DNA from: Turritopsis dohrnii
Lineage: Eukaryota; Cnidaria; Hydrozoa; Anthoathecata; Oceaniidae
Reading direction: 5' to 3'
Assembly (NCBI GenBank): GCA_027922465.2
Contig: BQMF02000472.1
Location: forward strand, 1 to 64,000
Length of the DNA: 64,000 bases
The notes below the pieces were generated by a model, which was not told the DNA's origin, did not search any database, and was given only the letters and a program-made list of their open reading frames with translations. Below, one piece after another: positions 12,201-21,800 of this stretch; position 1 is the stretch's first letter, and the number at the start of each line of letters is the position of its first letter. Made by a program: the position numbers and the translations under genes.

Positions 12201-15200
12201 CATTTTTCAAGGAAATTGTCTTAGCTGGTCCATTAGGAAAGGTTGAATATTACGTAATTAGGGTTGAATTTCAAGTACGTGGAAGCCCACATGTTCATGT
12301 ATTTATTTGGATAAAAGACCCACCCGTATTAACAGAAGCTACTAAGGATGATTATATTGCATTTGTTGATGGAGCCATAAGAGCTGACATGCCTGATCCT
12401 GAATTAGAACCAGAATTGTTTGAGTTGGTAAAAGCATACCAAGTACACAATCACTCCAAAACTTGTCGCAAGTACAAAAATAGTACATGCAGATTCAATT
12501 TTGGTCATTTTTTTACAGATCGCACTATTATTTCTAGTCCACTTCCTGTTGAGGTGAGCCCTGATGACAAGGAAACAATATTAGAAAGTAGAAAAGCACT
12601 GTTAGATACTGTGAAAAGTTATATCGACGAATATCTATGTCCTAAGAAGCATAATGTTATTGATCCATTGAAAGATGATTATGAAGATGCTGGAACTATT
12701 TCAGAAATTTTGGATAAACTCGGCATAACCGAAGAGGAATATTACACTGCACTCTCAATTTCTAAAGATAATGACTTTGAAATTCACCTTAGACGCCCAC
12801 CAAATTCTTGTTTTGTCAACAACTATTTTGCGGAAGGTTTGACTGCATGGGAAGCAAATTTGGACATTCAGCCTGTCTTCAATCACTATAAAGCCATAAC
12901 CTACATGTGCAAATATCTTTCAAAGGCAGAAGATGATTGTTCCAGAGCAATGAAACAAGCGTTGGATGAGGCTAAGTCCAATAACTTGAACAAATTTGAA
13001 CAAATGCTTACAATTGCAAAAGCATATTCATGTAAAAGAGAATGCTCTGTGCAAGAAGCTGTGTATCATGTAATGCCTGAATTGTGGTTGCGTAAAACAT
13101 TCCCAAAGGTCATTTTTGCCAATAGCAATGTACCAGAAAACAGATTTCGAATTTGCAGATCTGAAGAGGAGTTAAATAATCTTCCTGATGAAAGTACGGA
13201 TATTTTCAAAACAAACATGTTAGATCGTTATCTTGACCGACCCGATAGTTCTTTCAAAAATGGAAAGTTTGCAACTCTGAATAGCATGTGTTTTGCTGAG
13301 TTTTTGGCACATTATTATTTGGAATGTAAGTCCGATGCTAGCAATGGAAATGATAACCAGCCTGAAATTTTGAATGAATTGCTAATGGAAGAAAACCATC
13401 CGTCACCACACCCTCCAGTTGTACCATTGATGAACAGTAAATCTAAATTAAAATGCAGGAAAATCCGTGCAGTTTTAAGGTATCACATTCCAAACAGGCA
13501 CAAATATCCAGAGAGATATGCTCATCATTTGTTGTTCATGTACTATCCTTTTCGATCAGAGGCTGAACTATTACACAATACTTATGTTGAAAAGCTTGGT
13601 CAACCTGGTGTTCTGGACATTGTAAATGAAAATAAATCAAAGATTGAACCATACGATGAACTAGTAAATGATGCTTTCCAAAACTACAGAGCTGACCTCG
13701 ATGTGACTTCCGATCCATTTGCACAACAAGAGAATGAGGCTGTCCAAGATATTTTGGATGCTAACAATGACATATCTGATGAGGAAGATTTTCAAGATAC
13801 ACCATGTGCAACATCAGGAATTATCCCTGAAAGGCAATATGTTTTAGATGATAATGTGTTGAATGACAAAATCCGATCACTCAATATGAAACAGAGAGAA
13901 ATTTTTGATATTGTGTTAACATGGTCGCGGCAACTTGTCAAGAGGAGAAATTGTAAGGAATTCAATGATCTTAAGCCATTGCATATTTTCTTAACAGGCC
14001 AAGGTGGTTGTGGAAAATCACATCTATTGAAAACTATCTATCATGTTGTATCAAAGGTCCTACTTCGCAAAGCAACAGATCCAGCAAAACCAAGAGTCTT
14101 ATTGCTGGCACCTACAGGTGTAGCTGCTGTAAACATTGCAGGTACTACCATACATTCCGGCCTTGGTATTTATGGTAAAAATTATGCACCGTTAAGCGAT
14201 AAGATGAGGACATCCCTGCGTAATAAACTTTCTGAAGTGTCTGCTGTGATAATTGATGAAATATCCATGGTTTCCGATGAATTATTGAAAAATGTTCACA
14301 TGCGGTTATGTGAGATATTTGGTGTAAGTATTCAGATTCCTTTTGCAGGTAAAACCGTCATTGCTACCGGAGACTTTTTTCAGCTGCCACCCGTAATGGG
14401 AAGACCTGTTTATTCACCATATGGCTTTGTAGAGAATTTATTAAAATTATGGGACATTTTTAAAATTGCTGAATTAACAGAAGTGATGCGACAACAAGGA
14501 GATTCCGTATTCATTGATTTGTTAAACAATGTGCGTGTTGCCAATATAACAGCTGATGACGAAGATCTTCTTAAAACAAGATTTATTAGTACTAATTCTC
14601 CCGAGTATCCAGTCGACGCCCTTCATCTATTTGCTGAAAATAAACCAGCTATGGACTATAACGAGAAAAAATTAAGAGATTTAGAAAATTCAGATGTTGT
14701 GATAAACGCAATCGATGACTTACCAAAAGATGTTCCTCATCGACTCATCAGTGATGCTCTCAATAGAAAACACACTGAAACTGGTGGTCTACCGACGAAG
14801 CTTGTTTTAAAAATTGGTGCTAAAGTGATGCTCACATCAAACATAGATATAGAAGACAAACTGATCAATGGCCAAATGGGCATAGTATATAACTTCATAA
14901 CAAATGGTAGTAAGGTTTCAAAAATTTATGTTAAATTCCTTGATGAAAGTGCTGGCATTATGAAAATGGCATCTGACAGATACGCTGTGATCCATAAGTG
15001 TGTTCCGATTGAACGTGCTGAGACTGATATTAATATCAACAAAAGAATATTCACATCACCTGTGATAAAAAGAACACAATTTCCCTTAGTTTTATCTTGG
15101 GCAACGAGTATTCATAAAGTGCAGAGTTTGAGTGTTCCTGAAGCTGTTATTAGCTTTGACTTACAAAAGCAAAGGCGGTTTAATCCTGGTCAGATGTATG

Positions 15201-15979
15201 TTGCAATGAGTCGAGTTACTAGTTTATCTGGCTTGTTTTTAACTGGAAAGTTTGACAAAAATGCCATTAAGGCTGACAAAAGAGCTTTCACGGAATATGA
15301 ACGGATGCGACAAGCTTGTCCATTGCCACGGTTAGAGACGCTTGAACCATTGTGTCCGAATTCTTTAAGTATCAGTATGCTGAATACACGTTCATTGTCA
15401 TTGCATGCAAAAGATATTGCTTGTGTAAATGAATTAGTGGAGAGTGATGTGTTATGTCTTACTGAAACACAAATGTCACAACACGATGATTGTTCTGAGA
15501 TATGTGAGCTGTTGGATTTCGATTTAGAATTTTCTGTTGGAGATGATAAGTACCAGAGCTTGGCAATTGGATTAAAAAATCATGACATTCATTCATGCTC
15601 AACTGAATCTGGCTTTTTATATGTTAACGTTTTAAAACACAGTTTTTGCAGTGATTTGGTTGGAATTGCGGTACTGTATAGAAAACATGGTGAACCATTG
15701 CAACTTTTTTACAATAAGTTATCTAATTACATCCATTCTTTTGATATTGACATTCTGCTTGGTGATTTAAATATTGATTATTTTACATCTAGTGATACTC
15801 TTTCAGAAATTCTTAGTGGTTACGAGATGGTTGTATCTGAGCCGACTTTTATTGATGGGTCACTACTTGATCATGTTTATATCAAAAAGAGCTTCCTTGC
15901 AAATTTCAAGTTAGAGACAATGGTAAAGTGCATTTTTTTCTCAGACCATGATGCAATCAAGGTAAAAATTTCAAGTTAA
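9257..15979 (+). CDS. Helentron protein: 2A leader, cysteine protease-like, Rep, PIF1 helicase, APE endonuclease
   Basis: Uninterrupted 2240-residue frame, which is rare in this decayed region. Domains in order: hydrophobic segment (about 28-60); 2A motif (68-75); C76/USP-like cysteine protease region (about 87-270) with GMQCACNAL (C102) and a DSH motif (217-219); ten 20-residue repeats (306-505); a Cys-rich segment (about 535-585); the Helitron Rep domain with HUH motif GSPHVHVF (H1012, H1014) and tyrosine pair YMCKY (1216, 1220); SF1B PIF1-like helicase with Walker A GQGGCGKS (1581-1588) and Walker B IIDE (D1667, E1668); and a C-terminal APE-like endonuclease (about 2040-2240) with TET, GDLN, LLDHVYI and SDHD. 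Rep nicks and joins single strands and the helicase unwinds them. APE and protease modules are known from Helentron-type proteins. Every catalytic motif I checked is present. The ATG at 9257 is the first in frame. Confidence 0.9.
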   Translation: MITVEQWRAACGIFYCKVRADIVYVNHFKLLLLFMHNLCIVTLQLIYFIGVIFDLTFLKNIQLLVDGDVESNPGPTYNIVKLTKASFHQGNPMFGESAGMQCACNALFSLCWSQFKRMCFWKTTDLDFVMIKGNELYQQLNLSRYLSVDDLPPQVSIENNNYTVKYGENVTAEIAEGRYDFMKSFKEYSPESNGILFFVNQMTFSITWDTKSFYLFDSHSRNELGISIEDGTCILVKFSSLSQLQKYISAVQLHDRGHVFCQIQYVLIEMEEAFPTISKGGAAKKRKRNLSKTLEPDNHEQMLKQKYIKTQGTPKHANKLKAMRDKYLESKGTPEHSEKLKDLHHKYKESKGTPEHAEKLKALHHKYKESKGTPEHAEKLKVLHHKYKESKGTPEHAEKLKALHHKYKESKGTPEHAEKLKALHHKYKESKGTPEHAEKLKALHHKYKKSKGTSENSEKLKAMRDKYMKGKGTCEHAEKLKALHQKYKESKGTPEHLERLKRKRERYSMMILSTLKAAKRVKTFKDMIIQGPYYICVVCNRCLYKRSVVLFNECNYAIVSSSFQFSLVESFDGYQYICKTCHLKLKRKNIPVQAVCNNLEVDNLPSDLSEINRLEKVLIAKRILFKKVVILPKGNFPKVKGAICNVPIEAEDVCNVLPRPADSNGLLLLKLKRKLMYRGHVYFEAVRPELILRSLNFLKEHNPLYSNVIVDLNSLSEELISFSNENENIDLNSSLSQEMDEEDDNPLDADRTATNETFMASKVPIHVNEDTVTIAPGEGVTSIPIYTDKFCEEMAFPHLFPFGRFGYNTDREIKISLVKYFNQRLLNYTQKFSSDADYIFFANYLLLSTNLHSKINIAMRKLSGSRLTAGMLSQSFSETVRTFIANDEAFNFMNQIKGTPAYWKRFLLEVLAMVKQLGVPTFFLTLSCADLRWFELPSILSKLYKMNLQDDEIQNMTYQERCEMLNMNPVFLARHFQYRVETFFKEIVLAGPLGKVEYYVIRVEFQVRGSPHVHVFIWIKDPPVLTEATKDDYIAFVDGAIRADMPDPELEPELFELVKAYQVHNHSKTCRKYKNSTCRFNFGHFFTDRTIISSPLPVEVSPDDKETILESRKALLDTVKSYIDEYLCPKKHNVIDPLKDDYEDAGTISEILDKLGITEEEYYTALSISKDNDFEIHLRRPPNSCFVNNYFAEGLTAWEANLDIQPVFNHYKAITYMCKYLSKAEDDCSRAMKQALDEAKSNNLNKFEQMLTIAKAYSCKRECSVQEAVYHVMPELWLRKTFPKVIFANSNVPENRFRICRSEEELNNLPDESTDIFKTNMLDRYLDRPDSSFKNGKFATLNSMCFAEFLAHYYLECKSDASNGNDNQPEILNELLMEENHPSPHPPVVPLMNSKSKLKCRKIRAVLRYHIPNRHKYPERYAHHLLFMYYPFRSEAELLHNTYVEKLGQPGVLDIVNENKSKIEPYDELVNDAFQNYRADLDVTSDPFAQQENEAVQDILDANNDISDEEDFQDTPCATSGIIPERQYVLDDNVLNDKIRSLNMKQREIFDIVLTWSRQLVKRRNCKEFNDLKPLHIFLTGQGGCGKSHLLKTIYHVVSKVLLRKATDPAKPRVLLLAPTGVAAVNIAGTTIHSGLGIYGKNYAPLSDKMRTSLRNKLSEVSAVIIDEISMVSDELLKNVHMRLCEIFGVSIQIPFAGKTVIATGDFFQLPPVMGRPVYSPYGFVENLLKLWDIFKIAELTEVMRQQGDSVFIDLLNNVRVANITADDEDLLKTRFISTNSPEYPVDALHLFAENKPAMDYNEKKLRDLENSDVVINAIDDLPKDVPHRLISDALNRKHTETGGLPTKLVLKIGAKVMLTSNIDIEDKLINGQMGIVYNFITNGSKVSKIYVKFLDESAGIMKMASDRYAVIHKCVPIERAETDININKRIFTSPVIKRTQFPLVLSWATSIHKVQSLSVPEAVISFDLQKQRRFNPGQMYVAMSRVTSLSGLFLTGKFDKNAIKADKRAFTEYERMRQACPLPRLETLEPLCPNSLSISMLNTRSLSLHAKDIACVNELVESDVLCLTETQMSQHDDCSEICELLDFDLEFSVGDDKYQSLAIGLKNHDIHSCSTESGFLYVNVLKHSFCSDLVGIAVLYRKHGEPLQLFYNKLSNYIHSFDIDILLGDLNIDYFTSSDTLSEILSGYEMVVSEPTFIDGSLLDHVYIKKSFLANFKLETMVKCIFFSDHDAIKVKISS
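9461..9481 (+). promoter_or_regulatory. 2A-like ribosome-skipping site in the Helentron gene
   Basis: Encodes DVESNPGP (residues 68-75), an exact match to the D-V/I-E-x-N-P-G-P consensus, preceded by the hydrophobic stretch and LLVDG. Skipping between G74 and P75 would release a 74-residue leader and leave the main protein starting with proline just before the protease domain. Activity is inferred from the motif. Confidence 0.8.
10172..10771 (+). repeat. Coding minisatellite, ten 60-base units
   Basis: Ten in-frame copies of a 20-residue unit typified by KYKESKGTPEHAEKLKALHH (residues 306-505). The five central copies are almost identical in DNA, while the outer ones have diverged. The units are rich in Lys, Glu and His and probably helical. 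Similar Lys-rich 'TPEH' repeats occur in other Helitron proteins; their job is not known to me, though nucleic-acid contact is plausible. Confidence 0.9.
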
Positions 15980-18761
15980 TATTGTTTTGTTTTAAATCTT
16001 AATAAGACGGTTAATGTTGAGCAATCTAATATTTTCTAGGCACCAATTCTAATTCATATTTTTTGATGTATAATTATTTATCCAATTCATTGTAAGTTAT
16101 TCAAATCCTTTTCTAATACTGGTCTATTTATTGATGCACAAATAGTGAAGACGGTAAAGCGGTAAAGCATAATTGTCTAAGCAATGTTTGTTTTGCATTC
16201 AAGGTTGTAATTTAGTTACTTGAAGTTGTTTAGTTATTTAAAATAGTGAATGTTGCACATGACTATGGAAAGCTGTTGACAAGATCCTGTGGCTGTGTGT
16301 GTAGTGTGTGGGTGTGGTATGTGTGTGTTTTATGTATGTGTCTACAGCAGGGACAGATACATGTTCTATTTATGAAGTGGAATGAAAGACAGGTGTAGTC
16401 TGTTTGATCTCATTAGGTCTCATTAAGTATGTTTATCTGTCTCTGTTGTTTTAGTCGTCTTTGTGGGTTGTTTAGTTGTCTTTGTGGGTTGTGGGTTGTT
16501 TAAAATATTTTAAAAATATTTGTTTAAATTGTAAAATTGATGAAGTTTTTTGGTTATTTGCAGATGATTAAATTTGAAATTATTTTTTGTCTTATCTTTT
16601 CAGATCTACTAAGATGGCAGTACCAAATCATGTTAAATGAAATCTTTCTTATAGTTTCCCATTTCTGCGATATCAATTGAATGGACTCATGCACCATCAC
16701 CTTAGATTTATATGCATGTAAATATTAATGTCAAAATTTTGTGTTTTAAAGTTTATGAGTTTAAGTTGGAAATCAATTGTAAATATGATGTCAAAATTTG
16801 TGAAAATTTATGTATGAATTTACACTATTTTTTGAGAGGGTTGTCAGTGGTTGTGTATGTGGTGGTCATAAAATGCTCCATTTTTCTCAAACAAAGGGTC
16901 TATAATATGATGTGAGATCTTTCTACAAAACGTTTATAAAATTCAGCATGTGAATTTCAATTTCAGTTAATTTCGCAACTTTTCAAACTATTCTTATTTT
17001 CTGTAATTTCACAACGTTTAAAGTATAGCATTTTGTGATCATATTGTGCTTGTATGTTAGACTAACGTGAGGCGATCATCATTTCTCTTTTAATTTACGT
17101 CCCAATAGCCCACACAGAAAAGAAATAGTTTTGCACTGTTGAATGATGATCTTTTCGTGTTTGTTTAGGTGTATGTTATGCCACAGGAGGTTACCAAACA
17201 AGATAGCAATGCAAGTAATCATCAGAGTTAAATATACATGAAGATTTAAAATGCACTTCCAGAAAATCTAATTTTGTCTTCAGTGTTTGTTAGTGTTGTA
17301 AAAATTGTGAGTTAGTGATTGTGTCACCCTCTCTATTTTTTATTGGATAATATAGGGAATTAATTATAATTAATTTAATCAATTTTAATATTTATTCAAA
17401 AGAATTTGTAAATTATTGAATGTCTTTGTGAGATGAAAGTGTAAGCCTTCGTTCCAGTTGTAATCGGTGAAGTACAATTGCAAGAACTGATGTGTGTATG
17501 CAAATGTTGACGAACTGTGTGAGAGCAAAATGTGACGTTTATTACGGAATGATATTGTCATTGATTAAAGCTGCCGTATTGTATTCGCCTTCATGGTTCT
17601 ACATGTTATTCGAAGGGGATTCCAGAAAAGATGCTAAAATGTATGTGAAAGATTAACTTTGATTGTTATTGGATATACTTTCGATATTATTAACGGTATT
17701 TTTTCTCTCTTTTAGCCGTCTTAACCTTTTTGGTTGTGTACGATAACAGGCAAAATGAAAATAGAATATAATGACGTTAGATATGAACATTTCTGAATTT
17801 TTCTGGATGCACGAACTCGATATTTTAAGCATGCGTACCAGATATATCCTCCGACACAGATAAACAGATAATCGACCGTGCTGTATATCATTTATATGTA
17901 ACAATGTATACTACTGTGTGCAGCTCGTTTGTTCGTTACACACGGAACTTTGAAGAAATTGATGGTTCAAATTCCTGTCTAGATGTATTCAAGATAATGA
18001 TTACGAAGGCTGTTGCAACAATCGGGAAACCAGATTATTGTTTCCAAAATAAAGATCTGATTTAATGATGATAATCTGTTCGATGCAAACCGTCAACTCG
18101 TTTTGTCTCTCGCATTTTGGAGTAAATAATGCTGTCAATCATGAAGAACTCATTTAATTTATATTTGTATTGAAATTTTAAAAAGATGACATCAAATTGT
18201 TACTTTTGTTTTTGTTTTTTCGTATTCGTTGGTACATAATTTCCTTTTTGTTCAAGTAATTTGAGGGGAAAATATTCGAACCCGAAGAAATTAACTGAAA
18301 TATAAAACAACGGCGTTCGTAATAGCGTTCATGCAAACGAGTGTGAACAAATATATTTCGCTTACACCCTCTGCTCCCACTACCCCTGTCCCGCCTAGGC
18401 ATATGATGGTTACCTGCCTATTCGTATCTTTGAAACAGACATGCCAACATTTTGAAAAGTGAAAGAGGGAGATTTCATTTATGGTTTAGACGGCAATGCG
18501 CAGCTTTGTTGTGATGATGCCCACCACATGATATCAAGGTGGTCTGAGCATATATGCAGTCCGGCACAAACTTAATACAGGGTGAGATTAGTGGAATTAA
18601 AAAGAACTGATAAATTAAAATAGTTTCACAGTTCAAGGTTTCGAAAATTCATATTTACATTTTGTGTAAGTTGATTTTTGTAAAAATAATTGAAAAGTTT
18701 GCCAAAGTTAAACCGATCAAGGCTGTGGTTTTTGCATTTTTGTGCATATTCAGCAAATCTT
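15980..18761 (+). other. Helentron 3' non-coding region
   Basis: About 2.8 kb with no convincing gene on either strand. It holds GT-rich simple sequence (about 16293-16352), a short tandem duplication of 'gtctttgtgggttg' (16453-16500) and a very AT-rich stretch around 17340-17410. A long non-coding tail is usual in Helentrons, but an unrelated insertion inside it cannot be excluded. Confidence 0.5.
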
Positions 18762-18795
18762 GCAGAAATCCTTCTGCCCGTAAGGGCATCTTGTT
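18762..18795 (+). repeat. 3' terminus of the Helentron: two overlapping hairpins
   Basis: gcagaaatccttctgc is an imperfect-loop inverted repeat (GCAGAA/TTCTGC). Overlapping it, TGCCCGTAAGGGCA forms a second stem (TGCCC/GGGCA, loop GTAA), followed by tcttgtt. The same block ends units A to G at 857, 1688, 3137, 4347, 5542, 7071 and 8582. Confidence 0.8.
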
Positions 18796-18875
18796 CCAAT
18801 TGTAAAGCTTCTACTCTAAAAGCAAATGAAATTAACATAAAATTCTAGCACTTTAAGATAACATACTGAATTTAG

Positions 18876-21800
18876 GTAAAGTTTGTGTGCTGCATGATGG
18901 CGATGGTTTTAACGTTGGGCCTATCGTTGCATTCAATTCAAGCTCCTTGGAGAAATGCAAAAACATCCACAGAATTAGAGTTTGAAACAACTGAAGTACA
19001 GCAACGTAGAACTGCCAGACAAGATAAATGATGTACACGGATATCATATTACATGTTATAGAAAGTTTACAGCACTTGGAAAGAACGCTGAAAACCTTGA
19101 ACCTATTTCGAACCCTCAAACTAAGGTTCCAAACACCAGATCACAATCAGAGATGACTCCTTCAACAGCCTCTGGAATTTTTCCTGTCATTTGTATATTT
19201 TGCGGCAAGAAAGATAAAAAGCACAATGCTTGCAAACAAAAGCTGGTGATGGCTGAGACAGATGATTTTGAAGCGAAAATAAAGTCATACGCTGCATTGT
19301 TGAAGGATGAAAGAATGCAAACAAAACTAGGTGATGTTGATTTTGTTGCGAAAGAAATTCGATACCACGGAATCTGTAGGACTAAGTATCAAACAGCAGC
19401 TGAACAAGTCGCCAAAAAGAAGTCAAATAAAGTTTCCACGGAAGATTGGCATTACAAAAGGAATGCTCATTCAGAAGCTTTCAAGATTATTTGCAAATTT
19501 GTTGATGAAAAGCTGATAGTTGGTGATGTGACAACGTTGAAAGAGCTAAATCAAAAGTATCTTTATGTCTTGGAAGAGATATCAAAAGAGGATGGAATTT
19601 ATTCTTCTCCTCAAAGGTTAGAGGAAAAGTTAAAAGCCCATTTTAAAGACAAAATAGAAATATTCAAAAGGCAATCAAGAAAAGATGGTAAAGAAGTGAA
19701 AAGAAGTGAGATGTCATATGATGAAGCTCTCAAAATTCAATGTATGAAAAAAGATAACCAAGAAAAATTGCTGAGGGATGCTGCATATCTTCTTAGAAGA
19801 GCAATACAGTATGCCGATTGCACTCCATTGCCGAGTTCTAAGATCGAACTCGAACAAATCTATGCCGGTGAAGTCGAAATTCCCATAGAGTTGGAACATT
19901 TCTTCACCTGTCTTGTAGGTGGTCCTGATATAAGAATTAAAAAATCTTTGTCGAAAAAGAGAAAGGTGGATGCACTTTGCGCTGATACTGTTTTAGCTGT
20001 AACTTCTGGAAGAAAAAAGCCTGCAAAATACTTAAAGCTTGGGCTTGCTATGAAGAGTATGACTGGAAGTAAAAAGGTTCTCGAAGTACTCAACCGATAT
20101 GGGCATTGCGCTAGTTACAGCACGGTGGAAGAACTTGAAACTGAACTTACGTATTCCATCACTTCATCAAACAAAATAGCTCCGCCAGAAATGATTTTGG
20201 ACTCAAACTCCTTTGTTGGATTAGCCTTTGACAATTTCGATCGATTCGTAGAGACACTAAGTGGCAAAGACACTCTTCATGACACCGTTGGGATTGCATT
20301 CCAGCGCATCACAGAACTCGGCCAAGATGAACAAACAAATGATACCTTTAATCAGTCAGAAGATCACTGCAAGAATGAATTCCATTTAATTCCTATTTCA
20401 TCATCCTCTAAGAAGAAAAGAAAAAGAACATACGAAGCAGTTGGGCTCTCAATTGAACCGTACCACAAGAACCCAAAGATTTTGTCTCGTAAAATGGTGG
20501 CATTGAACGATGCTAGAAGAAATGACGTTCCTATCTCCTACAGTCAAGCAGTAACGTGTGATTTCTTATGGATGGCAGATTTTGCTTTTTTAAATTCGGA
20601 CACTCCAATGTGGGTTGGTTGGAATTCAAAGAATCGTACAGACACAAAAGCGACAGAAAAACTATGGTATCTTCCTCAAATAAACCAGTCACCTACCTCA
20701 TCTGCTGTGGTTAGAAAAACTATGAAGAGAGCTCAGAGACTTTCCTTCGAATGCGGCAGAAAACAAATCGCAGTGACGGACGATTTAGCAATCGCCAAGA
20801 AAGCAATGGAGATTCAATTCGAAGAAGCACCTCACTTTGACAACATCTTTGTAGCTCTTGGCTCGTTTCATATAGAAATGGCTTATTTTGGAGTTCTCGG
20901 TAAATACATAGCTGAATCTGGGGGTCCATACATTCTTACTGAATCCCATATAATCGAGAAAGGATCATTGAACTGTTTTTTTAGTGGGAAAAGTTACAAG
21001 CGCTGCAAAAGAATTCATACCCTTTTGGCTTTGGCTATGGAGCTTGAGCACTTCAAAAGCTTTCAGTTATCTCTTGAAGAAAATGATTTAATATTCATTG
21101 ATGAATTACAACAGTATTGCACAGAGATGAGAAATAACAAAGAAGCCTCGAACTCTGCTGCAGAGTTACCTCCTAATCTCAAGATGTTGGAAAAGAAGTA
21201 TCATGAATATACTGACAAAACGAGAAATGGTGAACACGGGATGTCTGCCCAGTTTTGGATTGGTTTTATTGAGATGTTCCACTTATATCATGAATTTTCA
21301 AGAAGCATTCGTGATGGTGATCTTCCACTATATTTGTATTGTCTGCCAAGAATGGCTAGTTACTTCTTCACGTTCAATCACCAAAATTATGCCAGATGGT
21401 TTGTGGTTTATCACGACAACTTGCTAAAGTTGAAAAGCGCACATCCTGAAGTGTTCAGAGAGTTTTCAAATGGATTCTTTGCATTGAAAAGAACCAAGAA
21501 GACATTCTCAAGAACTCCTATTGATCTCACTCTAGAGCAGACCATCAATGCGGACGCAGCCAGTCAATGAAGTGGTATTATCGCACTTACAAAGTCCATT
21601 TCTGCTGATATCTCTGAAGAACTGAAACCACTTCGTGTAAAGAAAAATAATGAAGACTTGGCAGCTATTCGTGAGATGATCAGTCAAACAATGAATCCGT
21701 TCAGTGCTGATATTAACAAAGAATGCCTTTTTAACATTTCCACTGGCAAGGCTGCTTCTGATGAAACTGCAACTTTTCTTCTCAATGTCAAATGTACTGG

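Larger units (their letters stand above)
8616..18795 (+). mobile_element. Autonomous Helentron/Helitron2-type rolling-circle transposon, apparently intact
   Basis: About 10.2 kb. The left limit is GGATTTCTGC at 8616-8625, directly after the 3' end of the preceding unit. The right limit is GCAGAAATCC (18762-18771), the hairpin TGCCCGTAAGGGCA (18775-18788) and the tail tcttgtt. The two 10-mers are exact inverted copies, one at the 5' terminus and one just inside the 3' hairpin; this matches the asymmetric terminal inverted repeats described for Helitron2. A single long gene (9257-15979) encodes every domain expected of an autonomous Helentron. The insertion would lie between Ts, as is usual for this group. 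The exact end bases are inferred. Confidence 0.75.

Noticed and set aside
9257..15979. Host PIF1 helicase gene
   Set aside because: HUH and two-tyrosine Rep motifs, the APE domain and matching transposon ends show it is a Helentron gene.
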